Below, in pieces: positions 8,301-15,442 of a DNA stretch of 30,150 bases. The DNA lies in the IMG/VR virus record IMGVR_UViG_3300048032_000297, positions 1-30,150 of that record; one strand, given 5' to 3'. The translations under genes and the position numbers were made by a program. The notes beneath the pieces are model-generated. The model was not told where the DNA came from. It searched no databases and saw nothing but the letters and a program-made list of their open reading frames with translations. This stretch comes from a virus. Numbering within the stretch: the first letter of the stretch is position 1; each line of letters opens with the position of its first letter.

Positions 8301-11189
8301 TTCGTTTCTAGCAGCAATAGTGAGTTCGAACTCGATTCTTAAAGGCTCTAGTAATTTTTCTTTTGTAGCTCTGTCATAAGCTGGATTCTCACTTATTGCT
8401 TTAGCTTCAGCCTGTAAATCAGCTAAACGCGTCATAGCTTGAGCGTATATTTTAAATCCATCTAAGTTAATGTTTCTTAGCTTAGGCTGTAAATCTAATA
8501 ATATATTTTCATTTGCTGTTAATAAATCTGCTTGCTGACCTAGCATTTCTTGTACTTGCGCTTCGGTTAAGCTTGATCTAACAATTTTTTCTTTAAACCT
8601 ATTATCATATAATGATGCTTCTATAGTGTTCCACAAGGCTACGTTATATTTAAATTCAGCATTCATTTTAGGTGTTGACAAAGCACTCATTATACCTCCA
8701 GCAAATTTAGGTGCTACATACATTGTATTTGAAAAAACTAAAGACATAAAACCGGCTTCTTTCATACCTGTAAAAATAGGTCTCCCATCTATCATGTTTT
8801 GACCAGCTTGAGTTAAGGCTAATTCACCTGCAACATCTAATCCTATTAATTTAGCATACTCAGGAAGACCTTGCATTCTTCTTCTTCCCCAAGCTTTTAT
8901 TCCAGCTTCTAGTTTTTCGCCACCTACAGTTCCAGCCCATTTACCTTTTAATGCTTTAAAAATTTTCCAATTAGGCAATTGTCCACCAACAAACTCTAAT
9001 GAACTATATCCTAGCATCGCAAGATTCATATCATCAAAATCATACTGTCTGCCACCGTTTAACATTTCGTTATATCTTTCTCCAGCGTACATACCTCCAG
9101 AAGTACCAGAAGCAACGGCCATACCAAGATACGGGTTTCCAGTTACATAAGTAGTACCTATCATAGCAGCGTAAAACGGTGCCATTTCCAGACCTTGATC
9201 AAACAGATATTCACCCATGTTTGATAAGCTACTAAAAGCGTTATCAAAAGTAGGTGCTTCTACGTATCTTTCTTTTCTTTTTGTTCTATAATCTATAAAA
9301 CTAGACTGTATTTCTAATAATTTTTTTTGTTGGTTTTTAATAGACATATCACTTTGTGGACTACCGCCAAACATATCTATTAAACCTAGTAATTGTTGTA
9401 ATCCACCTAAAGCATAACTTGTTGAATTTATTACTAAATCACCCGGTTCACCAAACCCACCAAAGTATTTCTGTAATTGACTATAGTTTCTTTTCAACCA
9501 ATTAATTTCGTAAGAATCACTTACATAATCTTTTTGATTATTTATATACGCGGAATAATCTAGTTGTATGTCTTCAAACCCAAATTTTAAATCTTTCTTA
9601 AAAGAGTTAACACCTTCTATTCTTTTATTCATCATAGTAAGAGTAGAATTGTATTTTTGTGCTAATTCAGTTACATCAAAACCATTTGCTTGAGCTGTTT
9701 TTATTTCTTGAGCAAGCTCTTGTAATATTGATTTATCTTGATATATAGCTGTAGTTAGTCTTCTTATATTACCAGCTGTACCACCTGTTTTTAACTTTTC
9801 AAGTCTATCTTCGAAATCTAATCGCTCTTCTAGTTCTTTTCTTGTTACTGTTTCTCCTCTAAATTCTGTTTGTTTTGGAAGTTTACCTTTATATATTTGT
9901 TCGTTTTTTCTAACTCTATTTAAAACAAAATCAAAAAACTTTAGTCTTTCTTCTTCAGGTAGATCTTCTAAAAAAGCTTTTTTAAGCTCACCGTTAGCAG
10001 AGTCTATTTTTTTATTTTTTATAATTTCTCTAGCAAGACCATGTACTTGATCTATAGTTATAGGTTTAGAATCAACTACACTTGAAGCTTGTTGTTTTAG
10101 TATCTGTCTTGCTCTATCTAACTCTTCTTCGTAAGGTTGAAATTGATATGAAGTAGGTGATCCACTTGATATACCTGTTGTAGATGATGTTCCTGCTGAA
10201 AAATTTACTTTAGTTACAGGAGTAAAATCAATATCATTAACAAATCTCTCTATTTCAATCTCCTTATCAGGACTTATAGTAGTCTCAATCACATAATTGT
10301 CATATTTTTCTTCAATAGAACCTATGTAACCAGTTCCTAATTCTTCAACTTCAGAATTTCCGTCTTTATGAGCTTGTATATACTCACTAACTTTTGTGAA
10401 ATTTTCAAAACCTTTTTTGTTATTTCTTATAGAGTTCCTTAACTCTGTATGACTATATATGTGACCGTTTATTTTGTACTTGTTTTTATTTTCAATAAGA
10501 CCCTGAAGATTAACTTCATCTAAGTTTTCATAGCCCTCAACAAGCTCTTTATTATCTTCTACTTTTACTTCTGTAAATTCTGGTATTTCTATATCATAAT
10601 CATCTACGTCAAAGTCCGGATCTCCAATACCTAATATTTTAGCTATAGTAGCTGTTCTAAGAGGATCACCTTCAGCGCTAGACCAATTCTCATCACCTAT
10701 TGGTTTAGAGAAAAAAGTAGCACCACCTTCTTCGTTATATTCTACTTTATAAGCGCCAGCTCCTAAGTTGTAAGTTTTATTTGATTCAGGTAGATTTACT
10801 TTTCTTGCAATATTTCTAGTAAATTCTGTGGCAAAAGCTTCTAAATCAAATATTGTTTCATCACCTCTTTTAGTAAAGTATGATTCCGATGTAGAATCTA
10901 CCAATGTTGATTCCGTATTTTCTTCTGACTCTACAACAGGAATCGCCTTCACAGAGTCGTTTTCTTTTTTTGATGCTTCGTTTGCTTTTACAGCAATTTC
11001 TTTAGTTTCATCACTAAAAGCTTCAGCGTTTAAACTTCCGTCAGGTTTAAATTTAGACGGTGGATCCTTTTCTTCTTTTTCAACTAAAGGTTCATTGGCT
11101 AGTTTCCAAGCTTTAACTTTTGCTTTTATTTCTTCCTTGCCTAAACCTTGATCTTGAAGTGAAGCTACATAAGTTTCTAGTTCGTTCAT
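2331..11189 (-). CDS. Giant 2952-aa internal virion/ejection protein with zincin and HAD domains
   Basis: Its size, position after the tail genes and C-terminal block suggest a protein packed in the capsid and ejected with DNA, like an enlarged T7 gp16. Residues 1-120 are charged and disordered. A Gly/Ala-rich hydrophobic stretch (about 655-700) could enter membranes. HELNH at 1129-1133 is a zinc-protease motif, with E1180 or E1187 in the following helix as a possible third ligand. LDEVVITA (1272-1279) resembles the TonB-box region of Bacteroidota receptors. A HAD hydrolase domain spans about 2060-2225: DFDDT (2069-2073), T2148 in ILTAR, K2185 or K2192, and the DD pair 2204-2205. The conserved late region includes ISETSQQSS and RLILSFGNTQMQY (about 2640-2680). 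It takes up 29% of the window without a frame break. The domain calls are good; the roles are inferred. Confidence 0.9.
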   Translation of the reverse strand: MNELETYVASLQDQGLGKEEIKAKVKAWKLANEPLVEKEEKDPPSKFKPDGSLNAEAFSDETKEIAVKANEASKKENDSVKAIPVVESEENTESTLVDSTSESYFTKRGDETIFDLEAFATEFTRNIARKVNLPESNKTYNLGAGAYKVEYNEEGGATFFSKPIGDENWSSAEGDPLRTATIAKILGIGDPDFDVDDYDIEIPEFTEVKVEDNKELVEGYENLDEVNLQGLIENKNKYKINGHIYSHTELRNSIRNNKKGFENFTKVSEYIQAHKDGNSEVEELGTGYIGSIEEKYDNYVIETTISPDKEIEIERFVNDIDFTPVTKVNFSAGTSSTTGISSGSPTSYQFQPYEEELDRARQILKQQASSVVDSKPITIDQVHGLAREIIKNKKIDSANGELKKAFLEDLPEEERLKFFDFVLNRVRKNEQIYKGKLPKQTEFRGETVTRKELEERLDFEDRLEKLKTGGTAGNIRRLTTAIYQDKSILQELAQEIKTAQANGFDVTELAQKYNSTLTMMNKRIEGVNSFKKDLKFGFEDIQLDYSAYINNQKDYVSDSYEINWLKRNYSQLQKYFGGFGEPGDLVINSTSYALGGLQQLLGLIDMFGGSPQSDMSIKNQQKKLLEIQSSFIDYRTKRKERYVEAPTFDNAFSSLSNMGEYLFDQGLEMAPFYAAMIGTTYVTGNPYLGMAVASGTSGGMYAGERYNEMLNGGRQYDFDDMNLAMLGYSSLEFVGGQLPNWKIFKALKGKWAGTVGGEKLEAGIKAWGRRRMQGLPEYAKLIGLDVAGELALTQAGQNMIDGRPIFTGMKEAGFMSLVFSNTMYVAPKFAGGIMSALSTPKMNAEFKYNVALWNTIEASLYDNRFKEKIVRSSLTEAQVQEMLGQQADLLTANENILLDLQPKLRNINLDGFKIYAQAMTRLADLQAEAKAISENPAYDRATKEKLLEPLRIEFELTIAARNEYTQAFTKTFNLLPKAERESLKAKAVASLNKSGVTNPSESQIFNEAEQLHITNMFEANISKGLNLLKSLKQKGLDVSFALERNNSDLIKRYKAMLDSRVKNPKNNLTEEEAKAELEEFTKGINDGTMNGTTFVSTVTLANGDTKLVYDVVVSQTNSVANQASETTFHELNHVIASEALSTNSDAFIPVAQSILDYLANNDFKAYTRITQKADTSKADEVVMAFLEELSGRRINIKKASSFNLWNKLGFGVNNAIKAGTESDFNMDFSGPNGALQFFQTMADAWNNGELTVDALNSIMDADAWQGEGAGTLDEVVITAKKGKRSQLTPRGIELYDGFKEGILTNKDLVIIVRKKPADQKQRDEQYAAAEALVEANFGFIKGKLGYERRGVKGIDENGIKQAIIELIIGGDIASWSGKTTPLFEEGEGYNPDFEVTTYLGRLGNRADIIYERAKDLGDVVFNTSELDGGSEGTTEIETSDSPEATTIEVDPFKVMKDSNVDAIVADVKKKIELSEIDLDNITLKDLKPFAEVAAQQIADQIGIPVSRILNPKDNLRKGEVTPIQMFIKNNGPALLSMLKQIKGNADIQVVKTKSGTKKIGGEGRKLGQKLLDAFYIKGPKVNNQIQYKLDPSKLNLPYFYSVFGMDASGNIKDARSGTAQATKNLMELLSRLQTLKGIELAIDQQVAEGTKTPAEGTRQKAQAKRKKEVKRNWLKGVFPVELPLLTKIATSVLNSKGVPKKEFDLTTPEGIKFVNTIDDFIKLNPELGYLIQRGMTGGFSLTFNTVPKFQAAISTEIKKGPIGRIKYSNKGSVLNKKAIERFIDDPGLIKKKLDLLKKLFVSIQDYIKKNEDSAPDFARFIADSAADQNHPLRFLAPTVFYPINPITGEIDVTKITEEHMMPATQAAKQLLDAAIKGEVESEFKIIQKSYAQGGLRFNEDLSLKPLGLNEAMPASFYETVIPLIEQGKLDFLPDGLASWIRYSTNNTSNPFEYKLIKPKMTIGEFFVGPLNIKSKTGIAIAGEFANGLITKVLTGETTLAEAKAEFTSFKTKVLPLKIKAAENIDGTFGKKVMRSQTVADKIKILDDYDKARRVAQDPNAPVKGISVLDFDDTVGITNSKIVVTMPNGGIRILNATEFALEHSGLEALGAEFDFSDFNKVVDGKRGPLFDKLKKAVDKYGNSNVFILTARAPEAATAIFEWLKSEGVTLKFDNIVGLANGAPQAKANWMVSKVAEGYNDFYFSDDAILNTQAVGDVYNALDIKGTVVQAMRSKQNNFTTIMNDIIEKKTGIEAYKNYSAAKAKTIGAGKGKYNFYIPPSAEDFTGLIYKMLGKGKIGDAQMAFFKDNVLDPYNRAEIEIDAAKISAASDYNALKAAFPKLPKSLKKETGIGKFTFEHAIRAYIWGQQGMTVPGLSKRDLKRLSDFVKADPDLKVFSDELIKMQKGKEYPKPSAGWVAGTITTDIINGINKVNRKLYLQEWQENVDIIFSDAIINKLEAAFGSGYVKALRNSLDAMKRGSNRSSNTDSITEKWYDWINNSVGVVMFLNTRSALLQMISNVNFVNWSDNNPLKAAKAVANQPQYWKDVMFLLNSPYLKSRRDGLKINISESEIADLAASKENRIQGFIALALNKGFVFTRYADSFAIATGGATFYRNRYDSLIKQGMDPETAEKQAFEDFRDISETSQQSSNAAKISDQQRSAAGRLILSFGNTQMQYARIQKRAIQDLINRRGNDKENLSKLVYYSTVQNLMFNALQQGIQFLLFDGDESDEKDQAKRSQRISRTLNGMFDSQVRGLGIQGALTVTLKNTLMTIAEEMGKNSSDYSKAVDDLFSIAPPIQAKLRKLNSSANTFSWNKKEIERQGIHLNNPAYLAVAQTVSALTNIPVDEAVVKINALRNILSDQTKAWQKIALGLGWSTWDVGLPYYGVGEGKELSAEEKAIEEINVMKKETSAAEQKTMLLDLGLTKKEIKDLKYEENRVKKIIELQKKNKK

Positions 11190-11194
11190 TTAAC

Positions 11195-12298
11195 TTAATT
11201 TAATTCGTTTTCTTTTAAAAATTTCTGTGCTTTAGCTTTTTTAGCTTCTGCTAAATCAAATACAGCCGCATCTTCTTTTACAGTTGGTAATTGATTAGTC
11301 ATAAATTGTTTTAAATAATTTTGTATAAAATAAACTTTATATTTTTGTTCAAACAAAACCTTATTGCTTTGTTTTAAAGGTAAATCTTTTTCATAAGACC
11401 AAGACGAACTACCAGCGTTAGCGTCTTGTACCATTTGATCATCTTCTTCGTAACTAGTGTCTTTAGCTATATAAACGTTCCAAGCAGCTACAGCATCTTG
11501 TTCTGAGCTTAAAAGCCCCGCAACTTCCGCGTTAATAAAAGGATCTGTTTTTTTTGATATTTTTTCCATATCAAATTGTAGCATGTTTCTACCTTTGCCA
11601 TTACCTAAGTCTACTACTTCATAATCAGCTTTACCTTCTTCGTCTTTTAATATAAACTCTTCTTTTATTTTAGCATTTGGCAATAACTGTTGTTTTTCTT
11701 TATCAATAAATTCTTCAGAAAAAACACCAACTTCAGTTAATAATCTTAGCATGTCTTTGTTTATATCTGGAGTTGATACTACTAAAGAAGTATCTGAATC
11801 TAGCAGCGATTGAAGCGTGGCGCTGTTAATTATAAGATCTTTTTTAAAACCAGGACCAGTAAATATTATTTCTTGACTACCGTCTTCTAATAAGTATAAA
11901 TTAACATTATATCCATCACTTTTAGAAAAACCTGGTCTTTTATTTATAATACAATTAGCTATCATAAAAGAATAATCGTTGTTTACGTCATAGTTTTTTT
12001 CTTCTGTAACTTGCAATTCGCCTGTTAAGTTTGCCATAAAATCTAGACTTACTTGAGGAGCGCCCTGTAGTTCAATTAATCTTTTATTTTCTAGCGTGCA
12101 ATATTCGTCTAAACATTTGTTGTTTTGTATATCGAGCTTTAATTTAGCATAGATTTTACCTGTTTCTCTATAAGCATTATCAAATAATCCAAAATTAACA
12201 TCTATAGGTTTTGCCATATAATCTTTATTATAAGCCATAGCATCGCTCTCAAGTATTTGCTTTATAATAAGATTCATTGTTGTGTTTGTATTCTCCAT
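11195..12298 (-). CDS. Hypothetical virion-associated protein (367 aa)
   Basis: I do not recognise a named family. The protein is acidic to neutral, with a helical N-terminus (residues 1-75), a mixed alpha/beta middle containing NKRPGFSKSDGYNVNLYLLEDGSQEIIF in pieces around residues 118-150, and a helical, lysine/alanine-rich C-terminal tail. There is no signal peptide and no membrane segment. It lies 5 bases upstream of the giant ejection-like protein and 10 bases downstream of the small coiled-coil protein, so all three are probably made together. This matches the three-protein internal core (gp14, gp15, gp16) of T7-like podoviruses, where this gene would hold the gp15 position. That comparison is positional only. 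Confidence 0.72.
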   Translation of the reverse strand: MENTNTTMNLIIKQILESDAMAYNKDYMAKPIDVNFGLFDNAYRETGKIYAKLKLDIQNNKCLDEYCTLENKRLIELQGAPQVSLDFMANLTGELQVTEEKNYDVNNDYSFMIANCIINKRPGFSKSDGYNVNLYLLEDGSQEIIFTGPGFKKDLIINSATLQSLLDSDTSLVVSTPDINKDMLRLLTEVGVFSEEFIDKEKQQLLPNAKIKEEFILKDEEGKADYEVVDLGNGKGRNMLQFDMEKISKKTDPFINAEVAGLLSSEQDAVAAWNVYIAKDTSYEEDDQMVQDANAGSSSWSYEKDLPLKQSNKVLFEQKYKVYFIQNYLKQFMTNQLPTVKEDAAVFDLAEAKKAKAQKFLKENELN

Positions 12299-12308
12299 GT
12301 TTATATTT

Positions 12309-12968
12309 TTAAGCTCCGATTCTACTACCTGCTAAGTTAGCTAAACTTCCAAACATACCAGTTATAGCGCTAGTTGAATCAGCTCCAGCCTGTGCCTCTG
12401 CTCGTGCAGATCCAGATATTTGACTAGCAACTCTATCCATTTGTGCAACCTCTCTTCCTTCTCTTGTTTGAAACATAAATTGCCTTCCTTGAACGTCTGC
12501 CTGTTGTAATCTTTGCTGCTCTGATTTTAATTGTTGTTGTAGTGATTGCTCGCCTTGAGCTCTTAATCTTTCATTGTTGGCTTCTTGACTTTCTATACTA
12601 GCAGCAACACCTTTTTTGCTTCTTAAAGCTGCCTGAGCTAAGGCTGTAGCACCACCAGCACTTGCGCCTGTAGCTCTCATAGCGTCTAAAGTATTAGCTA
12701 AGGATATATCAGCTTGTTCTATTTTCATTTCAGCAGCTTGCGTCGCTACTCCAAGACTAGCAAAAGGATTGCTAATCATACTAGATAAATCTTGTACTCC
12801 TTCGTATGGGTTTATTATATCTTGTCTATTTCTTTCTAGACCATTTAGCTTTGCTTCTAGCATTTGTCTTCTTCGACGCGCTTCGCGTTCTTTTTTCTTA
12901 GCAGATGCCGAACCAAATATACCACCAGCGATGCTCATTACACCGCCACCTACAGCTATATAACTCAT
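12309..12968 (-). CDS. Putative small internal virion / ejection protein (gp14-like)
   Basis: This 219-aa protein has a small-residue hydrophobic N-terminus (SYIAVGGGVMSIAGGIFGSA, residues 2-21), a very basic segment (KKKEREARRRRQ), then long Gln/Ala/Glu-rich helices (about 75-180) likely to form coiled coils, and an Ala/Gly/Ser-rich tail. This layout, a membrane-active N-terminus with helical repeats between the tail genes and a giant virion protein, is that of podovirus internal virion proteins such as T7 gp14, which form the periplasm-spanning conduit during DNA ejection. Its start overlaps the stop of the cupin gene as ATGA. The composition is clear; the function is inferred from composition and position. 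Confidence 0.75.
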   Translation of the reverse strand: MSYIAVGGGVMSIAGGIFGSASAKKKEREARRRRQMLEAKLNGLERNRQDIINPYEGVQDLSSMISNPFASLGVATQAAEMKIEQADISLANTLDAMRATGASAGGATALAQAALRSKKGVAASIESQEANNERLRAQGEQSLQQQLKSEQQRLQQADVQGRQFMFQTREGREVAQMDRVASQISGSARAEAQAGADSTSAITGMFGSLANLAGSRIGA

Positions 12969-13423
12969 AATTTATCTATTTTTTTATCTTCATGTTGTAA
13001 ATAATATTGATCATACGTATCAACAACATTGTTTTTTTCTAATTTTTTAATATCTTTTTCATTTGTAGGATTTGAAAATACGTTTGTAAAAACACAATCC
13101 TCTAAAGCATAAACAGCTCTTTTTATACCTGGTTTTGATATTATTGTCATAGGAGCGTTAATAGTTTTTCTACCATTTTCCTCATCTACTATTACCATTT
13201 TACCTTTTAATAAAAAGCTAACATGCTCATGTAAATGTATTTTACCTATAGCAAATATACCTTTTGGTATTTCTATTTGTCTTATATGCATACCATCAGC
13301 AAACGTATTTGTTACTGGACAATTGTCGGTATCACCAAAAAACACACTACCCTCTGGCAAACTACTTATACTTTCTTGAAAATCAAGTATATTGTTTCTT
13401 AGTTTTTTTACTAGTTTATTCAT
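12965..13423 (-). CDS. Cupin-fold phage protein
   Basis: This 152-aa protein has a central jelly-roll pattern. GMHIRQIEIPKGIFAIGKI leads into HLHEHVSFLLKG (63-74), with H63, H65 and H67 as possible metal ligands in a cupin motif 1 that lacks the usual Glu. The second motif is ISKPGIKRAVYALEDCVFTNV (95-115). The block HVSFLLKGKM, then APMTIISKPG, then ALED is one I recognise from many marine phage virion gene clusters, where it is listed only as a cupin. Residues 1-25 and 120-152 are charged and lie outside the fold. It sits between the distal tail gene and the internal virion genes, so it may be a minor virion or assembly protein rather than a metabolic enzyme. No substrate can be inferred. 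Confidence 0.82.
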   Translation of the reverse strand: MNKLVKKLRNNILDFQESISSLPEGSVFFGDTDNCPVTNTFADGMHIRQIEIPKGIFAIGKIHLHEHVSFLLKGKMVIVDEENGRKTINAPMTIISKPGIKRAVYALEDCVFTNVFSNPTNEKDIKKLEKNNVVDTYDQYYLQHEDKKIDKL

Positions 13424-13433
13424 TTAATTTAAT

Positions 13434-15416
13434 TTAATAACCGTTATTAGCATTATAAGTTGTGCTGACTTGAAAAAGTTGTTTTTCTCCTCCAGGATTT
13501 GTCACAGCATCTGTTGTCATAGTAACATTTGCGTAAAAACCTTTTATACCAGATATTTCATTACCAAAATTAATTTCACCTGCAGCTGCTCCTGACGCGT
13601 TTACTAAACTAGCAACATACTTATTTTCTTTTCTATTAAAACCTTCGTAAAATTGATTTATAAAACCTGGATCAGAAGTTCCAAAAACAGTTTGGTATTG
13701 TGGCCATCTTACGTTTAAATTAAAATAAAGTATAGTGTTAGCGCTTATACTTAAATTTTGGTTTACAACCAACGTATTAGTGGTAGTATTAAAACTAACA
13801 ACTTCAGTGCTTAAAGGTACTCCTACTCCAGTAACTATAGCACCAGTTGGTATTAAAACTTGATTAGCACTAGAATTAGTATAAGTTCCAGTTAGGTTTT
13901 GAATAACTACACTTGTGGTAGTTGAAGCAGTTGTTGATACAGCTTTTGAATCAACAATTGCATATCTTCCTTCGTAATAACTTAAAACACCATAAGACGT
14001 GTCTCGTGTTTCTGACCAAGTTTGAGTTGCTAAAGAAAAATCATTACCAGTAGGATCAGAATTTACTGCGGATTTAATATCTACACTCCAACCATTACTA
14101 CCCTCATAAGAAATTGTTTGAAAAGATTTAGATTTAACAGGATTTTCATTAACAACAAAACTAATAGAGCTAGGATATGATGTTCCATAAAAATTAGATC
14201 TAGGTACTGCAGTAGAATAATGTTTATAAAGACCTGTTAAGGAACCAAAGAACATCTTTACGTCAGTACTAAAATTTGTTGCTTGTGATAAAACTAAAGT
14301 ATTAGTAGTAGGATTAAAACTAACAACATTGCCTATATATGTTAATGGATCTGGACATGGTGTTGATAAGCACGCTGTAACTCTAGATCCATTAACTATG
14401 TTACCAGTTATACTTCCTGGTAATATTTGAAAAGTAGATTGAGGCTGCGGAGCCGTAGCATTTCCAGTTGTTTGTGCAAAAGCTTCGCTGGCCGCTAGAC
14501 TTTTTACAGAGTAAAATTCATTTCTTAAACTAAACATTTGATCTGGTTCGTAGTTAAAAAAACTAACCCAACCGTTATATCTAGAGTCATAGGATAAAGT
14601 ATAGTATGGTTGTCTTCTACTAGCTTGTCCTAATACTGGATTTGCCTGCAAAGAAGTTACATATTGCTTGTTATGAATATCAAAACCACCTAGAACATAA
14701 CCTTCACTTATAGAGTTGTCTATTTCTTCTAAACTTGTTCTAAAAAAGTTTTTCATTCCAAAAGAAGATATTTCACTTATACCGCTAGAATTTAACTCTA
14801 ATATAGCGTTATTATTTTTATCAGAAAAATACTGACTATATCCGTAATTAGCAAAACTTTCAGGATTTTTACTTATTCCATATTCACCACCGTAGGGTTG
14901 TAAAACTCCAATAACTAAATTACTAGATGTTATAGAGCCTCCACCTTCTGCAGAATATACAGCATCTTTGTCTATTAAAGCTCTACTTACTTTTAGCTCT
15001 TGAAACACGTTTAAGTTAGAATCAGAAGCATGTAGTTTTTGTATTGAGCCATTTGCTGGATCAGCAGACTTGGTTATGTCTTCACCAACTGAAAAAACAT
15101 TAGTTCTGTTTATGCCGGTTCTAGAATTAAAAGGACCAGAGTATATTAATGAATTACCTAAAAATGAAGCATTAGCATCTTCTTCTACTATATAAGCTTT
15201 AGCCCCAAAATCTACAGACGTGTTATTATAACCTCCTGAAATTCTAGATTCTTCAATAACCCAGTTGTTTGCATCTACTGTATTAGAAATAACATCATAA
15301 CCACCTATATCCTTAGGTATACCTCTAGATCCATTCCAAATTGGCTCTTCTGAACCATTGTTGGTCTTATGAAGGGTAAACGTGTTAAAATACTTTATTT
15401 CTATTACAGCAGCCAT
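13434..15416 (-). CDS. Distal tail (muzzle-like) structural protein, 660 aa
   Basis: This is a beta-rich protein with no signal peptide. The core reads like tail muzzle/structural proteins of crAss-like and marine podoviruses, from memory: GYVLGGFDIHNKQYV (about 239-253), then RYNGWVSFFNYEPDQMFSL, FYSVKS (301-306), LYKHYS (396-401), NFYGTSYPSSISFVVNENP and TISYEGSNGW. The core between FYSVKS and LYKHYS is interrupted by about 90 residues, and a similar module occurs at about 499-569; both contain VVSFN-TTNTL. It lies 26 bases downstream of the nozzle gene and probably sits at the tail tip, where it could take part in host recognition. Receptor binding itself is not shown by any motif. Confidence 0.78.
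   Translation of the reverse strand: MAAVIEIKYFNTFTLHKTNNGSEEPIWNGSRGIPKDIGGYDVISNTVDANNWVIEESRISGGYNNTSVDFGAKAYIVEEDANASFLGNSLIYSGPFNSRTGINRTNVFSVGEDITKSADPANGSIQKLHASDSNLNVFQELKVSRALIDKDAVYSAEGGGSITSSNLVIGVLQPYGGEYGISKNPESFANYGYSQYFSDKNNNAILELNSSGISEISSFGMKNFFRTSLEEIDNSISEGYVLGGFDIHNKQYVTSLQANPVLGQASRRQPYYTLSYDSRYNGWVSFFNYEPDQMFSLRNEFYSVKSLAASEAFAQTTGNATAPQPQSTFQILPGSITGNIVNGSRVTACLSTPCPDPLTYIGNVVSFNPTTNTLVLSQATNFSTDVKMFFGSLTGLYKHYSTAVPRSNFYGTSYPSSISFVVNENPVKSKSFQTISYEGSNGWSVDIKSAVNSDPTGNDFSLATQTWSETRDTSYGVLSYYEGRYAIVDSKAVSTTASTTTSVVIQNLTGTYTNSSANQVLIPTGAIVTGVGVPLSTEVVSFNTTTNTLVVNQNLSISANTILYFNLNVRWPQYQTVFGTSDPGFINQFYEGFNRKENKYVASLVNASGAAAGEINFGNEISGIKGFYANVTMTTDAVTNPGGEKQLFQVSTTYNANNGY
13774..13802 (-). 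repeat. Internal repeat copy 2 in the muzzle-like gene
   Basis: These 29 bases match positions 14299-14327 at 27 of 29 sites and encode VVSFNTTTNT starting at residue 539. The similarity continues at protein level into the following strands. It marks a duplicated beta module. Confidence 0.8.
14299..14327 (-). repeat. Internal repeat copy 1 in the muzzle-like gene
   Basis: These 29 bases match positions 13774-13802 at 27 of 29 sites and encode VVSFNPTTNT starting at residue 364. The copy lies in the module that separates FYSVKS from LYKHYS in the core fold. Confidence 0.8.
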
Positions 15417-15442
15417 ATTTATTATTATTACTTATTTTTTAA

